Positions 8,331 to 17,559 of a DNA stretch of 64,000 bases are shown in pieces. The notes below the pieces were generated by a model that did no database searches, was not told the DNA's origin, and saw nothing but the letters and a program-made list of their open reading frames with translations. The position numbers and the translations under genes were made by a program. The first letter of the stretch is position 1, and each line of letters starts with the position of its first letter. The DNA is from Methylobacterium sp. NMS14P (GTDB lineage Bacteria; Pseudomonadota; Alphaproteobacteria; Rhizobiales; Beijerinckiaceae), in contig NZ_CP087106.1 of NCBI RefSeq assembly GCF_028583545.1, forward strand, positions 3,022,501 to 3,086,500, in the 5' to 3' direction.

Positions 8331-9557
8331 TCAGGCGTCGACGTGCTTCAGGACCAGGGTGGCGTTGGTGCCGCCGAAGCCGAAGGAATTGGTCAACACG
8401 TGGCCGAGCTGCGCGTTGTCGCGGCGCTGCTGCAGGATCGGCATGTCGGCGAAGGCCGGGTCCAGGGTGTCGATATGCGCGCTCTCGCAGATGAAGCCGT
8501 TGTTCATCATCAGCAGGCTGTAGATCGCCTCCTGAACGCCGGTGGCGCCGAGGGAGTGACCGGTCAGCGACTTCGTGGCCGAGATCGGCGGGCAATCCTC
8601 GCCGCGGCCGAACACCTCGCGGATCGCCTCGATCTCCTTGTCGTCGCCGACCGGGGTCGAGGTGGCGTGCGGGTTGATGTAGTCGATCCGCGCGCCCTTC
8701 AGCCCGTCCAGCGCCTGGCGCATGCAGCGCACGGCGCCCTCGCCCGACGGCGCGACCATGTCGTGCCCGTCCGAGGTGGCGCCGTAGCCCGCGACCTCGC
8801 CGTAGATCCGGGCGCCGCGCGCCTTGGCGTGTTCCAGCTCCTCGAGGACGAGCACGCCGGCGCCGCCCGCGATGACGAAGCCGTCGCGGTTGGCGTCGTA
8901 GGCGCGGGAGGCCCGGGACGGCGTGTCATTGTACTTCGACGACATGGCGCCCATGGCGTCGAACAGCACCGAGAGGGTCCAGTCGAGATCCTCGCAGCCG
9001 CCCGCGAAGATGATGTCCTGCCGGCCGCCCTGGATGATCTCGGCGGCGTTGCCGATGCAGTGGTTCGAGGTCGCGCAGGCGGAGGAGATCGAGTAGTTCA
9101 CGCCGCGGATCTTGAACCACGTCGCCAGCGTCGCCGAGGCGGTCGACGACATCGCCTTCGGCACGGCGAACGGGCCGATGCGCTTGGGTCCCTTGTCCCG
9201 CGCGATGGCGGCGGCCTCGACGATCACGCGGGTCGAGGGGCCGCCCGAGCCCATGATGATGCCGGTGCGCTCGTTCGAGATGTCGCCCTGCTCCAGGCCC
9301 GCATCCTGGATCGCTTGATCCATGGCGACGTGGTTCCAGGCGGTGCCGCCGCCGTGGAAGCGCATCGCGCGCCGGTCCACCGCGCCCTCCGGGTCGAGGG
9401 TGGGCGCGCCGGAGACCTGGCTGCGGAAGCCATGCTCGGCGTAGCTGGCGTCGCGCGCGATGCCCGAGCGGGCCTCGCGCAGGGAGGCGAGCACCTCCTG
9501 CGTGTTGTTGCCGATGGACGAGACGATGCCCATCCCGGTGATGACGACACGGCGCAT
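8331..9557 (-). CDS. fabB: Beta-ketoacyl-[acyl-carrier-protein] synthase I (FabB)
   Basis: 408 residues, thiolase-fold condensing enzyme. With FabA it commits carbon to unsaturated fatty acids. Seen: catalytic Cys in [10 protein letters not shown], first His in [11 protein letters not shown] and second His in [13 protein letters not shown]. The FabB rather than FabF character follows from the length, the ending KHVDA, and the adjacent fabA. The start ATG at 9557 has GGAGGTAG upstream. The gap to the fabA stop is 139 bases, so it may have its own promoter or form a fabAB unit. Confidence 0.95.
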   Translation of the reverse strand: MRRVVITGMGIVSSIGNNTQEVLASLREARSGIARDASYAEHGFRSQVSGAPTLDPEGAVDRRAMRFHGGGTAWNHVAMDQAIQDAGLEQGDISNERTGIIMGSGGPSTRVIVEAAAIARDKGPKRIGPFAVPKAMSSTASATLATWFKIRGVNYSISSACATSNHCIGNAAEIIQGGRQDIIFAGGCEDLDWTLSVLFDAMGAMSSKYNDTPSRASRAYDANRDGFVIAGGAGVLVLEELEHAKARGARIYGEVAGYGATSDGHDMVAPSGEGAVRCMRQALDGLKGARIDYINPHATSTPVGDDKEIEAIREVFGRGEDCPPISATKSLTGHSLGATGVQEAIYSLLMMNNGFICESAHIDTLDPAFADMPILQQRRDNAQLGHVLTNSFGFGGTNATLVLKHVDA

Positions 9558-9696
9558 GATGGTGACACTACCTCCGTCGCGGTCCCGGTCGCCCGGGCCG
9601 CGTCACGGTCAGCTAAGGTGACGCGGACACAATCTCAACCGCCGAGAACGTCCGGCGTTGCGGCGAAGCCGCGAACCGGGCGCGCGGCGGCGCGGC

Positions 9697-10233
9697 TCAG
9701 CTCTGGAACAGGCCGACCCGCATGTCCTGGACCTGATAGACGCGCTCGCCGTCCGCCTCGAGCCAGCCGTCGCCGATGCCGAGCACGAGCTTGCCCTGCC
9801 GGACCCGCTTCACGTCGACGTTGTAGACGACCTTCTTGATCGTCGGCAGCACCTGGCCGGCGAGCTTCACCTCGCCCACGCCCAGGGCGCGGCCGCGGCC
9901 CGGCGAGCCGAGCCAGCCGAGATGGAAGCCCAGCATCTGCCAGAGGGCGTCGAGGCCGAGGCAGCCCGGCATCACCGGGTCGCCCTGGAAATGGCAGGGG
10001 AAGAACCAGAGGTCCGGCCGGATATCCAGCTCGGCCGTCACGTGCCCCTTGCCGTGGGCGCCGCCCTCGGTCCCGATGGACGTGATCCGGTCGAACATCA
10101 GCATCGGCGGCAGCGGCAACTGCGCGTTCCCGGATCCGAAGAGTTCGCCGCGCCCGCAGGCCAGAAGATCCTCGTAGGAATAGTGCGACCGGCGGTTCGC
10201 ACCCTGCGCTTGTGTCTCGGCGTCTGGCGGCAT
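9697..10233 (-). CDS. fabA: 3-hydroxydecanoyl-[acyl-carrier-protein] dehydratase/isomerase (FabA)
   Basis: 178 residues, hot-dog fold. It dehydrates 3-hydroxydecanoyl-ACP and isomerises the trans-2 to the cis-3 double bond, starting unsaturated fatty acid synthesis. The active-site helix region is intact: [24 protein letters not shown] holds the catalytic His and, further on, the Asp. I chose the ATG at 10233 (MPPDAETQ); an upstream ATG at 10272 would add 13 atypical residues. On the minus strand TATAGT (10281-10286) is a possible -10 box, but no good -35 is visible. Divergent from irr. Confidence 0.95.
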   Translation of the reverse strand: MPPDAETQAQGANRRSHYSYEDLLACGRGELFGSGNAQLPLPPMLMFDRITSIGTEGGAHGKGHVTAELDIRPDLWFFPCHFQGDPVMPGCLGLDALWQMLGFHLGWLGSPGRGRALGVGEVKLAGQVLPTIKKVVYNVDVKRVRQGKLVLGIGDGWLEADGERVYQVQDMRVGLFQS

Positions 10234-10370
10234 TGCGTTGGCTGTTTCCTCGGATGTGCGCGATCTTCGCACCGCGGGCGACTATACTCGGCCCGTCGGC
10301 CGGCGCGCGAGTTAGCACGGGGCGCCGCGCCTTCAAAGCCTGCGGCCGCGGGCGCGCGGCAACGCTCGGG

Positions 10371-10399
10371 TTGCGACTGTCCGACCACTTCAATATACT
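10371..10399 (+). promoter_or_regulatory. Probable sigma-70-type promoter of irr
   Basis: TTGCGA (10371-10376), a spacer of exactly 17 bases, then TATACT (10394-10399). The transcript would start near 10406, leaving about 43 bases of leader before the irr ATG. No Irr or Fur box was recognised by eye over it. Confidence 0.6.
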
Positions 10400-10448
10400 G
10401 AGGAGACATCCGTTCCCTCAGGCCCCTCGTCGAGCGTTCAGTCCAGCA

Positions 10449-10964
10449 ATGTCCGAACCGGTGCCATTCCAGGCCGTCTTCAACGGCCGGGTCCCCGCCC
10501 CCCAGTTGGAGGCCAACGGGACTCCGCGCCGCGGTTGCCCGCTGTCCGACCTGCGCGACCGCCTGCGTCGGGCCGGCCTCCGGCCGACGCGGCAGCGCCT
10601 GTCCCTGGGCTGGCTGCTCTTCGGTCGCGGCGACCGCCACCTGACGGCCGAGATGCTCTACGACGAGGCGATGCGCGCCAAGGTGCCGGTGTCGCTGGCG
10701 ACGGTCTACAACACCCTCCACCAGTTCACCGAGGCCGGGCTCCTGCGCCAGCTCGCGCTCGACGGGTCGAAGGCCTACTTCGACACGAACCCGACCGAGC
10801 ACCACCATTTCTACCTGGAGGACGAGAGCCAGGTGATCGACATGCCGGATTGCGGCATCACGGTCGATTCGCTGCCCGAGGCGCCCGAGGGCATGGAGAT
10901 CGCCGGGGTCGAGGTGATCGTGCGCCTGCGCCGCACCCGCCCGGCGGGCCGCCGCCAGGGCTGA
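10449..10964 (+). CDS. irr: Iron response regulator Irr (Fur family)
   Basis: 171 residues. Irr is the heme-responsive iron regulator of Rhizobiales-type alphaproteobacteria; it represses iron-demanding pathways when heme is scarce. Seen: a winged-helix region LRRAGLRPTRQRLSLGWLLF (about residues 39-58), VSLATVYNTLHQFTEAGLLR, and the HHH triad at residues 118-120, a known heme/metal site. An N-terminal Cys30-Pro31 is the heme regulatory motif found in Bradyrhizobium-type Irr and missing in Rhizobium-type Irr. The Irr-specific N-terminal extension distinguishes it from Fur. Divergent from fabA. Confidence 0.93.
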   Translation: MSEPVPFQAVFNGRVPAPQLEANGTPRRGCPLSDLRDRLRRAGLRPTRQRLSLGWLLFGRGDRHLTAEMLYDEAMRAKVPVSLATVYNTLHQFTEAGLLRQLALDGSKAYFDTNPTEHHHFYLEDESQVIDMPDCGITVDSLPEAPEGMEIAGVEVIVRLRRTRPAGRRQG

Positions 10965-10997
10965 GGCCCGGGCCCGACTTTCCTCGGAAACGACGCG

Positions 10998-11018
10998 AGG
11001 CCCGGCATGTCCGGGCCT
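10998..11018 (+). terminator. Terminator of irr
   Basis: Stem AGGCCCGG / CCGGGCCT with loop CATGT followed by a T-rich stretch (TCGCTTTCT). It lies 33 bases past the irr stop, between irr and the convergent SH3-domain gene. Confidence 0.7.
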
Positions 11019-11069
11019 TCGCTTTCTGGCGGATCGAGACAACGCGGACCGCCGCGCGACCTCGGCCGG

Positions 11070-11633
11070 TTACTCCACGACCTCGTTCGGGTAGACGCCC
11101 CACAGGCGATTCTGGCGGATGTAGCCGTCGACGTCCCGCTTGTTCGGGAGCGCGACGATCAGGCGGCACCACGTGCCGGTGCAGCTCTTGACGCTGCCGA
11201 TCACGCCGGTCTGGAGTTTGGCCTCGTCGTCGGCGCCGTCATCGGCCTTGGCCCGCAGCGACACGGCCGCCTTCTCGACACCCTTGTCGGGGCCGGCATT
11301 CACGATCGCGGTGCGGCGTCCGGACAGCAGCGAGTGCAGCACCCAGCCCTCTGTGCCCTCCGAATCGCGGATCCGGCGCCAGGTCTCGAACTCGCCCACG
11401 ATCTCGACCGGGAGGCCGGCCCGCTGGAACACCCAGAGGGTCCGATGATCCTTGGAGGGGCCTTCGCGGAGGTTGACGCGATCGGTCTTCAGGCTCGCGT
11501 AGCGCGGCAGCGGCAGCTTGGTCACCGGCCCGATCCCGGCCTCGGGGCCTCCGGGCGGCGCCGCGCGGGCACCGGTCGCGAGACCGCCGGCCAGCACCGC
11601 CGCGACGGCGAGGCTGAGGCGTGACACGCGCAT
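11070..11633 (-). CDS. Exported SH3-domain protein
   Basis: 187 residues. Signal peptide MRVSRLSLAVAAVLAGGLATGARA, then two bacterial SH3-like beta-barrel units: one around RVNLREGPSKDHRTLWVFQRAG...WRRIRDSEGTEGWVLHSLLSG and a second around IGSVKSCTGTWCRLIVALP...DGYIRQNRLWGVYPNE. Such domains bind peptidoglycan or other wall material in the periplasm. I chose the ATG at 11633, which gives the signal peptide. Convergent with irr. Confidence 0.85.
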   Translation of the reverse strand: MRVSRLSLAVAAVLAGGLATGARAAPPGGPEAGIGPVTKLPLPRYASLKTDRVNLREGPSKDHRTLWVFQRAGLPVEIVGEFETWRRIRDSEGTEGWVLHSLLSGRRTAIVNAGPDKGVEKAAVSLRAKADDGADDEAKLQTGVIGSVKSCTGTWCRLIVALPNKRDVDGYIRQNRLWGVYPNEVVE

Positions 11634-11903
11634 GGTCGTCTCCCTATCCAGACGTGGCGTTGGTGGGCGCCGGACATGTCGAAAGCGGGGCCGGTTCGAC
11701 GCGCGGACCGCTCCGCATCCGATTGTGTTCCGGCCCACCTCTGGTAGAGAGGCCGATGGGTCGGAACAGGCTCCGGAACCGGCGCCCCGTGACCGATCCT
11801 GTCTGGCCGAGTTCGGTTAACGGACGCTTGCGGGACGCGGTCCGGGCGGGAGCCGCCGGGCGCGAGCCGCAATCAGGGCCGCGGGGCTGACGGGGAGAGA
11901 GAC

Positions 11904-12902
11904 GTGTCGAAGCGCAAGCCGCTGGTGGTCGTGACGCGGCGCCTGCCGGATGCCGTCGAGACGCGGATGCGCGAGCTGTTCGACGTCCGGCTCAATTCCG
12001 AGGACGCGCCGATGGCGGCGGACGCCGTGGCGTCGGCCCTGCGCGAGGCCGACGTGCTCGTCCCCACCGTGACCGACGAGATCGATGCCGGGCTGATCGC
12101 CCAGGCCGGCCCGAATCTCCGCCTGATCGCCAATTTCGGCAACGGCGTCGATCACATCGACGTGGCGGCGGCGCTGGAGCGCGGCATCACGGTGACCAAC
12201 ACGCCCGGCGTGCTGACCGAGGACACCGCCGACATGACGATGGCGCTGATCCTCGCGGTGGCCCGCCGGGTCACCGAGGGCGCGCGGATCATCCCGGACG
12301 ACGAGTGGACCACCGGATGGTCGCCGACCTGGATGCTGGGCCGGCGCATCACCGGCAAGCGCCTCGGCATCGTGGGCATGGGCCGGATCGGCCAGGCGCT
12401 GGCCAAGCGCGCCCGCGCCTTCGGCCTGCAGGTGCACTACCACAACCGCCGCCGGGTGCCGGCCGCCATCGAGAGCGCGCTGGACGCGACCTACTGGGAA
12501 TCCCTCGACCAAATGCTGGCGCGCGTCGACATCGTGTCGGTGAACTGCCCGCACACGCCCGCGACGTACCATCTGCTCTCAGCGCGGCGCCTCAAGCTGC
12601 TCAAGCCCGAGGCGGTCGTGGTCAACACCGCCCGCGGCGAGGTGATCGACGAGAACGCCCTGGCGCGCCTGATCGAGGGCGGGGAGATCTCGGCGGCCGG
12701 CCTCGACGTGTTCGAGCAGGAGCCCGCCGTCAGCCCGCGGCTCGTCAAGCTCGCCCGCCAGGGCAAGGTCGTCCTCCTGCCCCACATGGGCTCGGCGACC
12801 TACGAGAGCCGCACCGACATGGGCGAGAAGGTCATCATCAACATCAAGACGTTCATGGACGGCCACCGGCCGCCGGACCGCATCCTGCCGAGCATGCTCT
12901 GA
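11904..12902 (+). CDS. D-2-hydroxyacid dehydrogenase (glyoxylate/hydroxypyruvate reductase, D-glycerate dehydrogenase type)
   Basis: 332 residues, NAD(P)-dependent D-isomer-specific 2-hydroxyacid dehydrogenase. Seen: GNGVDHID, the Rossmann motif GIVGMGRIGQALAKRA (about residues 154-169), the catalytic Arg in NTARGEVID, Glu in DVFEQEP and His in LLPHMGSATYESRTDMG. These fit the glyoxylate/hydroxypyruvate reductase subfamily, which in serine-cycle methylotrophs could interconvert hydroxypyruvate and glycerate, but the substrate is not proven by sequence. Starts at GTG with GGGGAGAGAG upstream. It faces the convergent cyclic-nucleotide gene. Confidence 0.85.
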   Translation: MSKRKPLVVVTRRLPDAVETRMRELFDVRLNSEDAPMAADAVASALREADVLVPTVTDEIDAGLIAQAGPNLRLIANFGNGVDHIDVAAALERGITVTNTPGVLTEDTADMTMALILAVARRVTEGARIIPDDEWTTGWSPTWMLGRRITGKRLGIVGMGRIGQALAKRARAFGLQVHYHNRRRVPAAIESALDATYWESLDQMLARVDIVSVNCPHTPATYHLLSARRLKLLKPEAVVVNTARGEVIDENALARLIEGGEISAAGLDVFEQEPAVSPRLVKLARQGKVVLLPHMGSATYESRTDMGEKVIINIKTFMDGHRPPDRILPSML

Positions 12903-12920
12903 GCCGCGGGCGGCGGCGAC

Positions 12921-13547
12921 TCACAGCGCGTCGCCGGTCACCGCCTTGGGCTTGGACATGCCCTGCACGCCCTGGAAGAGCCGCTCGCTCGTCAGCTTGA
13001 GGAAGTAGAACCCGAATTCCGGGTTCTGGTAGTAGAGCTGCTTCACGTCCGAGTAGGACACGCACAGCGCGTGTCCCGCCTCGACGCAGACCAGGGAGGC
13101 GGTGCGGGCGTTGCCCGGCGACAGGAGCCCCAGCTCGCCGACGATGCCGCCCTGGCGCACCTCGAGGTCGACTTCCGGGATCCGGAAGACGCCGCTCTCG
13201 ATGTAGTACATCTCGTTGGCGAGATCCCCCTTGCGGAACACGACCTCGCCGATGCCGAACGGGCGTCGGGAGCCAAAGGGCCGCAGCCATTCGAGGGACA
13301 GATCGTTCTCGGCCGCCGTCTCCACGTCGCGGACGAGGCGCAGCATCTGCCAGAGCCGGTAGGCGTTGAACGGCATCTGGATCAGCTCGGTGAGCACGAC
13401 CGGCATGCTGCCGATCATGATGCCGTAGGTGATCACGGCGCAGCTCGCGCAGAGCGAGATGATCCGCAGCGGAATCATCGTGCTCATGGCCGTCGCCGAG
13501 ATGGTCAGCGCCGTCCCGAGATAGCCGATGCCCTCGACCCAATCCAT
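12921..13547 (-). CDS. Membrane protein with cyclic-nucleotide-binding domain
   Basis: 208 residues. N-terminal hydrophobic hairpin (two or three helices within about residues 6-60), a short linker, then a cNMP-binding beta-barrel with FGIGEVVFRKGDLANEMYYIESG and GGIVGELGLLSPGNARTASLVC. The phosphate-binding cassette (GELGLLSPGNARTAS) keeps the Gly-Glu and Arg-Thr-Ala pattern, so binding of cAMP or a similar ligand is plausible. No output domain follows; it may act as a membrane-anchored sensor. Resembles alphaproteobacterial cNMP-binding membrane proteins of unknown role. Confidence 0.82.
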   Translation of the reverse strand: MDWVEGIGYLGTALTISATAMSTMIPLRIISLCASCAVITYGIMIGSMPVVLTELIQMPFNAYRLWQMLRLVRDVETAAENDLSLEWLRPFGSRRPFGIGEVVFRKGDLANEMYYIESGVFRIPEVDLEVRQGGIVGELGLLSPGNARTASLVCVEAGHALCVSYSDVKQLYYQNPEFGFYFLKLTSERLFQGVQGMSKPKAVTGDAL

Positions 13548-13634
13548 CGCCGCCCCCTGTCGCGTTTCGGCCGGGGGATGCCCGTCTTGTCCGGCTGCGG
13601 CAAGCGCCCCGGCCGTCTCCGGGGCCTGCCCGCC

Positions 13635-15011
13635 TCAGCCTGTGCCCACCCGGATACGCTTCCCGGCGCCGTCCGGTACGATGGCGGACACGGCCTCGGC
13701 CGCCCGGACGCCCTCCTCGTAGGCGCCGCCGACCGTCCCCCACTGCTCCCGGGACAGGGCCTCGCCGGCGAACCAGACCGTGTCGGCGACGGCGGCGCGG
13801 AGGGCCTGCCGCGCCGGCGCGTGGCCCGGCGGGACCACGGCCCACGAGCCGCGCGACCACCGGTCGTGGCGCCACGCGCTCACTGCCGGGATCGTCAGGT
13901 CGCGCAGCCGCGCCCGGCCGAAATGCTCGGTCAGGACCGCGCGGACGTGGCGGCGCACGCCGTCCGCGCCGGACCCGGCGGCGTCGATCGCCGCGGCCTC
14001 GTGCACGTCGAGCTCGTAATAGTGGAACGGCGTGTCGTCGATGCGGGTGAGGAGGCCCGGCGGCGCGCGCCGCCCGCCGTGGATCGCCGCCAGCCGATCG
14101 CGGCCGCGGAACGGGCTCGAGGGCCAGTGCAGCACCGCGTGCTCGTAGATGCCGGTGGTGAAGCCGTCGATGGCGGCGCGGACCGCGTTCGGCAGCGGCG
14201 GCGTGAAGGCCGGCCCGTCCCGCAGCACCATCATCGGCACCGTCACGATCACCGCGCGGGCGGCGTACACGGTGCCGTCCGCGCCGGTCGCGCGGACGCG
14301 GCCGTCCGACCAGTCGATCCGCGTCACCGGGGTCGCGAGCGCCACCGGCAGGCCGTCCGCCAATCGGGCGAGGTAGCTGCCGTAGCCGTCGGCCAGGAAG
14401 TAGTTGTCGCCGTATTCCATGCTGGGGAAGTCGTGGAGCGAGACCTCCCCCAGCGGCCGGCCCGAGACGAGGCCGTGGACCTGCGCGACCCGGTCGCCCC
14501 AGGCGCCGAGCCCGGGCGGCAGGGCGCTGGCGGCCGGCCGGTCGGGGCCGGGCTGCGCCGCGCCGCGGGTCATGGCGCGGTCCGCGCGATCGAAGGCGCG
14601 CCCGTTGGCCCGGACGTCGTCGGCGCGACCCGGCCGGCCCCCGACCCAGACGTGGCTCTCCTGCGCGGCCCGGCGGAGTCGCTCGCCGCGCGCACGGCCG
14701 AGCGCCACGAGGGGGTTGATCGGTCCGGCGTGGAGCCAGTGGGCGCCGAGATCCAGGGCGTGCCCGCGCAGGGCCACCGTCACGGCGCGGCCGCCGACGC
14801 GGTCCCGCGCCTCCAGCACCGCGACGGACACGCCCCGGGCCGCCAGGGTCCGGGCCGCGCCGATGCCCGCGGCGCCCGCACCGATCACCAGCACCTCCGG
14901 CCGCTCGGGGAGCGGCGCGAGGCGCGGCCTGTAGGCGGGCCGGACGACCGGGTCGACCCACCGGCGATCGGACGCCCGGGGCGCCGTGACCTGTCCTGTC
15001 GTGTCCTGCAC
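13635..15011 (-). CDS. FAD-dependent amine oxidase (flavin monoamine oxidase family)
   Basis: 458 residues. The dinucleotide fold begins LVIGAGAAGIGAARTLAARG and ends with LEARDRVGGR, the classic FAD motif. The C-terminal FAD motif WFAGEALSREQWGTVGGAYEEGVRAAEAV is also intact. The GTG at 15011 has GGGGAG five bases upstream and is preferred over the ATG at 15080. The substrate could be a polyamine or aromatic amine; neighbours give no hint. A hairpin of 7 bp (13606-13625) sits just past the stop, without a T run. Confidence 0.85.
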   Translation of the reverse strand: MQDTTGQVTAPRASDRRWVDPVVRPAYRPRLAPLPERPEVLVIGAGAAGIGAARTLAARGVSVAVLEARDRVGGRAVTVALRGHALDLGAHWLHAGPINPLVALGRARGERLRRAAQESHVWVGGRPGRADDVRANGRAFDRADRAMTRGAAQPGPDRPAASALPPGLGAWGDRVAQVHGLVSGRPLGEVSLHDFPSMEYGDNYFLADGYGSYLARLADGLPVALATPVTRIDWSDGRVRATGADGTVYAARAVIVTVPMMVLRDGPAFTPPLPNAVRAAIDGFTTGIYEHAVLHWPSSPFRGRDRLAAIHGGRRAPPGLLTRIDDTPFHYYELDVHEAAAIDAAGSGADGVRRHVRAVLTEHFGRARLRDLTIPAVSAWRHDRWSRGSWAVVPPGHAPARQALRAAVADTVWFAGEALSREQWGTVGGAYEEGVRAAEAVSAIVPDGAGKRIRVGTG

Positions 15012-15124
15012 GCGTGCTCCCCGCACCCCGACGCCAACGCGACGGATCCCGACCTTGCACCGGCCGCCGCACCGCTCCACAACGCGCCAGCGCCGCTTCC
15101 GGCGCAGGCCGGAATTCTCGCCCG

Positions 15125-15826
15125 ATGCTCGTCGAGTCCGCCGCGGCGGCGTTGCGCCAGACCTTCTCGCCGCCGCTGCGCGCGATCCTGTGGAAATCCC
15201 TCGGCCTGACGGTCGGGCTCCTGCTCCTGATCTGGCTCGGCCTGACCCGGCTGATCCAGGCGTTCCAGGCGAGCCATCACATCTCCGCCCAGTACCCGAT
15301 CCTCGACAGCCTCGCCTACTACCTGGCGGGTTTCGGTCTGGTCGTGGCCCTCGCCTACCTGATGCCGGCGGTCTCGATCCTGGTGGCGGGCTTCTTCCTG
15401 GACGACGCGGCCGAGATCGTCGAGCGCACCGATTTCCCGAACGAGCCGCCCGGCCGCGCCATGCCGTTCGGAACCGCCATGCTCTACGCCCTGCGCTTCG
15501 CCGGCGTGACGCTGCTGGTGAACCTCGCGGCCTTGGTGATCTTCTTCGTCCCGGTGATCGGGATCGCGGCCTTCTTCGCGGCCAACGCGTACCTGCTGTC
15601 CCGCGAGTATTTCGAGATGGCGGCGGCCCGGTTCCGCTCCCTGCCCGAGGCCGCCGAGATGCGCCGCGCCTTCTCGGTCCGGACGCTCGGCGCCGGGTGC
15701 CTGCTGGCCGGCCTGATGATCGTCCCGATCCTCAACCTGCTGACGCCCCTGTTCGGGATCGCCCTGATGGTCCACCTGCACAAGCGACTCAGCCGGCGCC
15801 TGCTGGTGGCCGGGCCGGGGCGCTAG
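15125..15826 (+). CDS. CysZ/EI24-family membrane protein
   Basis: 233 residues, four or five membrane segments (about residues 24-45, 68-92, 120-150, 185-215). It has the EI24 (Pfam) pattern of an extended re-entrant region with AVSILVAGFFLDDAAEIVER and FPVIGIAAFFAANAYLLSREYFEMAAAR. E. coli CysZ imports sulfate; alphaproteobacterial relatives are often annotated sulfate transporter family protein without cys genes nearby, as here. The ATG at 15125 removes an atypical arginine-rich extension. Divergent from the amine oxidase gene. Confidence 0.8.
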   Translation: MLVESAAAALRQTFSPPLRAILWKSLGLTVGLLLLIWLGLTRLIQAFQASHHISAQYPILDSLAYYLAGFGLVVALAYLMPAVSILVAGFFLDDAAEIVERTDFPNEPPGRAMPFGTAMLYALRFAGVTLLVNLAALVIFFVPVIGIAAFFAANAYLLSREYFEMAAARFRSLPEAAEMRRAFSVRTLGAGCLLAGLMIVPILNLLTPLFGIALMVHLHKRLSRRLLVAGPGR

Positions 15827-15927
15827 GCCGGCGCGCCGATGCGGCCAATGCACGCGCTGGCGGGCCGAGCCGCCGGCCGCTACCTTCGCGGTGACCCGGC
15901 CGTACGTCCGGGGCGGAGAGCCGATCG

Positions 15928-17202
15928 ATGAAGGCGCACGACGCGGGCGCGGACGTCCCTCCGCCGCCCGGCAAGGCCCCGTTCCTGCTAGTCGGCCTCG
16001 CCGGACTCGGCCTGCTCGCCTGGGGTGCCTACGGCCACTGGCAGCGCGACGTGGAGGCGGCCGCGACGCTGGAGCGGATCAAGACCCTCGTGCCGCAGGT
16101 GCGCACCGTGGCGGCCGAGCGGGCCGAGGGCCTCCTCGATCTCGTGCTCCCCGGCGAGATGCAGGCCTTCACCACGGCGGCGATCGCCGCGCGCGCCACC
16201 GGCTACATCGCCGAACGCCGGGTCGATATCGGATCCCGGGTCAAGGCGGGCGACCTCCTCCTGCGCATCGCCGCGCCGGATCTCGACCAGCAACTCGCCC
16301 AGGCCGAGGCGCAGGTCGGCCAGCTCAAGGCGCAGCTGCTCCAGGCGCAAGCGCAGGTCGAGCAGGCCCGCGCCAACGTCAACCTCGCCAACCTTACCAA
16401 CAATCGCACCAGCACCCTGGCCGTCCAGGGTTGGGCCTCGCGGCAGAACGCCGACAACACCCAGGCGGGCGTGCTCAGCCAGGCCGCCGCGCTCGCCGCC
16501 GCCGAGGCGGGCGTGAAGGTCGCCACCGCCAACATCAAGGCGCAGGAGGCCGCGGTCGACCGCCTGAAGGCGCTCACCGCCTTCGAGCGGGTCGTGGCGC
16601 CGTTCGACGGGGTCGTGACGGTGCGCAACGTCGATGTCGGCGATCTCGTGCGCGCCGACAACGGCGGCACGCCACTCCTGAGCATGGATCAGGACAGCCT
16701 GCTGCGCATCACCGTCAACGTGCCGCAGAAGGACGCCGTCGGCGTCAAACCCGGCGTGCGGGCCGAGATCACCGTGCCGCAGATGCCGGGGCGGCGCTTC
16801 GACGGCTTCGTGGAGCGCAGCTCCGTCGCGCTGAACGCGGCGTCGCGCACGCTGACCACGCAGGTGGATGTCCCGAACGCCGACCGGTCGCTGCGGGCCG
16901 GGCTCTACGCCTACGTCACCCTCAAAATCCCCCGGACCGAGCCCGGCGTGACGATTCCCGCCGAGGCGACGGTGTTCCGCGGCAACGACCTCAGGGTCGC
17001 CACCCTGAGCGACGACGACCGGGTGACGTGGCGGACGATCCGCGTGCGGCGCGATCTCGGGCGCACGCTGGAGCTGGAATCGGGCCTGCCGGCCGACACC
17101 CGGATCATCTACAGCCCCGCGCCGGATCTGCGCGACGGCCAGTCGGTCGAGCCGCTGACATCACCGCCCCCGCCCGGACCGCTCCGCTCGGCCCAGCGGT
17201 GA
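15928..17202 (+). CDS. RND-type efflux periplasmic adaptor subunit
   Basis: 424 residues, membrane-fusion protein. One N-terminal membrane helix (LLVGLAGLGLLAWGAYG), then barrel-sandwich halves (IDIGSRVKAGDLLLRIAAPDLDQQLAQ-type lipoyl half, and VVAPFDGVVTVRNVDVGDLV), a coiled-coil hairpin rich in Ala/Gln (about residues 125-215), and a beta-barrel and proximal domain. No transporter or outer-membrane partner gene follows; the next gene is a c-di-GMP protein. It may serve a pump encoded elsewhere. Confidence 0.88.
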   Translation: MKAHDAGADVPPPPGKAPFLLVGLAGLGLLAWGAYGHWQRDVEAAATLERIKTLVPQVRTVAAERAEGLLDLVLPGEMQAFTTAAIAARATGYIAERRVDIGSRVKAGDLLLRIAAPDLDQQLAQAEAQVGQLKAQLLQAQAQVEQARANVNLANLTNNRTSTLAVQGWASRQNADNTQAGVLSQAAALAAAEAGVKVATANIKAQEAAVDRLKALTAFERVVAPFDGVVTVRNVDVGDLVRADNGGTPLLSMDQDSLLRITVNVPQKDAVGVKPGVRAEITVPQMPGRRFDGFVERSSVALNAASRTLTTQVDVPNADRSLRAGLYAYVTLKIPRTEPGVTIPAEATVFRGNDLRVATLSDDDRVTWRTIRVRRDLGRTLELESGLPADTRIIYSPAPDLRDGQSVEPLTSPPPPGPLRSAQR

Positions 17203-17559
17203 TTGCCGGCTGATCCGCGCGTACGCGTCTGCGGATACGGCCCCTGGAGCGTCGGATACCGGTCGAGACGCCGGTTTCGCGATGGGGACACGAGCATCCC
17301 GCCCGCGCGGCCCGTCCGCGTCCGGTGCTGAAATGCGCGCCGGTCGAGATGAAAACGCAGGCTCGGCCGTCAGGATCTGCCCGCCGGCAGAAACGCGGTG
17401 CCGGAGATCTTCGAGATCGTCCGGTCGACCGGACGGGATCTGCCGATTGCTGCGCGCCAGTCGTGCGCGACTGGTCTGAAACCGCAAGGCTGCCGACTAA
17501 TTGCCTCTTAACATGTGCCATTTATCGCTGGCCGAACGTGTGACCCAGCGACCGGTGCG
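17203..17559. other. Intergenic region ahead of the GGDEF-EAL gene
   Basis: 357 bases without a convincing gene. Short frames here are arginine-rich shadows. The last 70 bases are AT-richer (AATTGCCTCTTAACATG) and may hold the promoter of the downstream gene, but no spaced -35/-10 pair stood out. Confidence 0.4.

Noticed and set aside
13606..13625. Hairpin between the amine oxidase and cNMP-binding genes as a terminator
   Set aside because: The stem is only 7 bp and no T run follows on the minus strand, so I did not list it as a feature.
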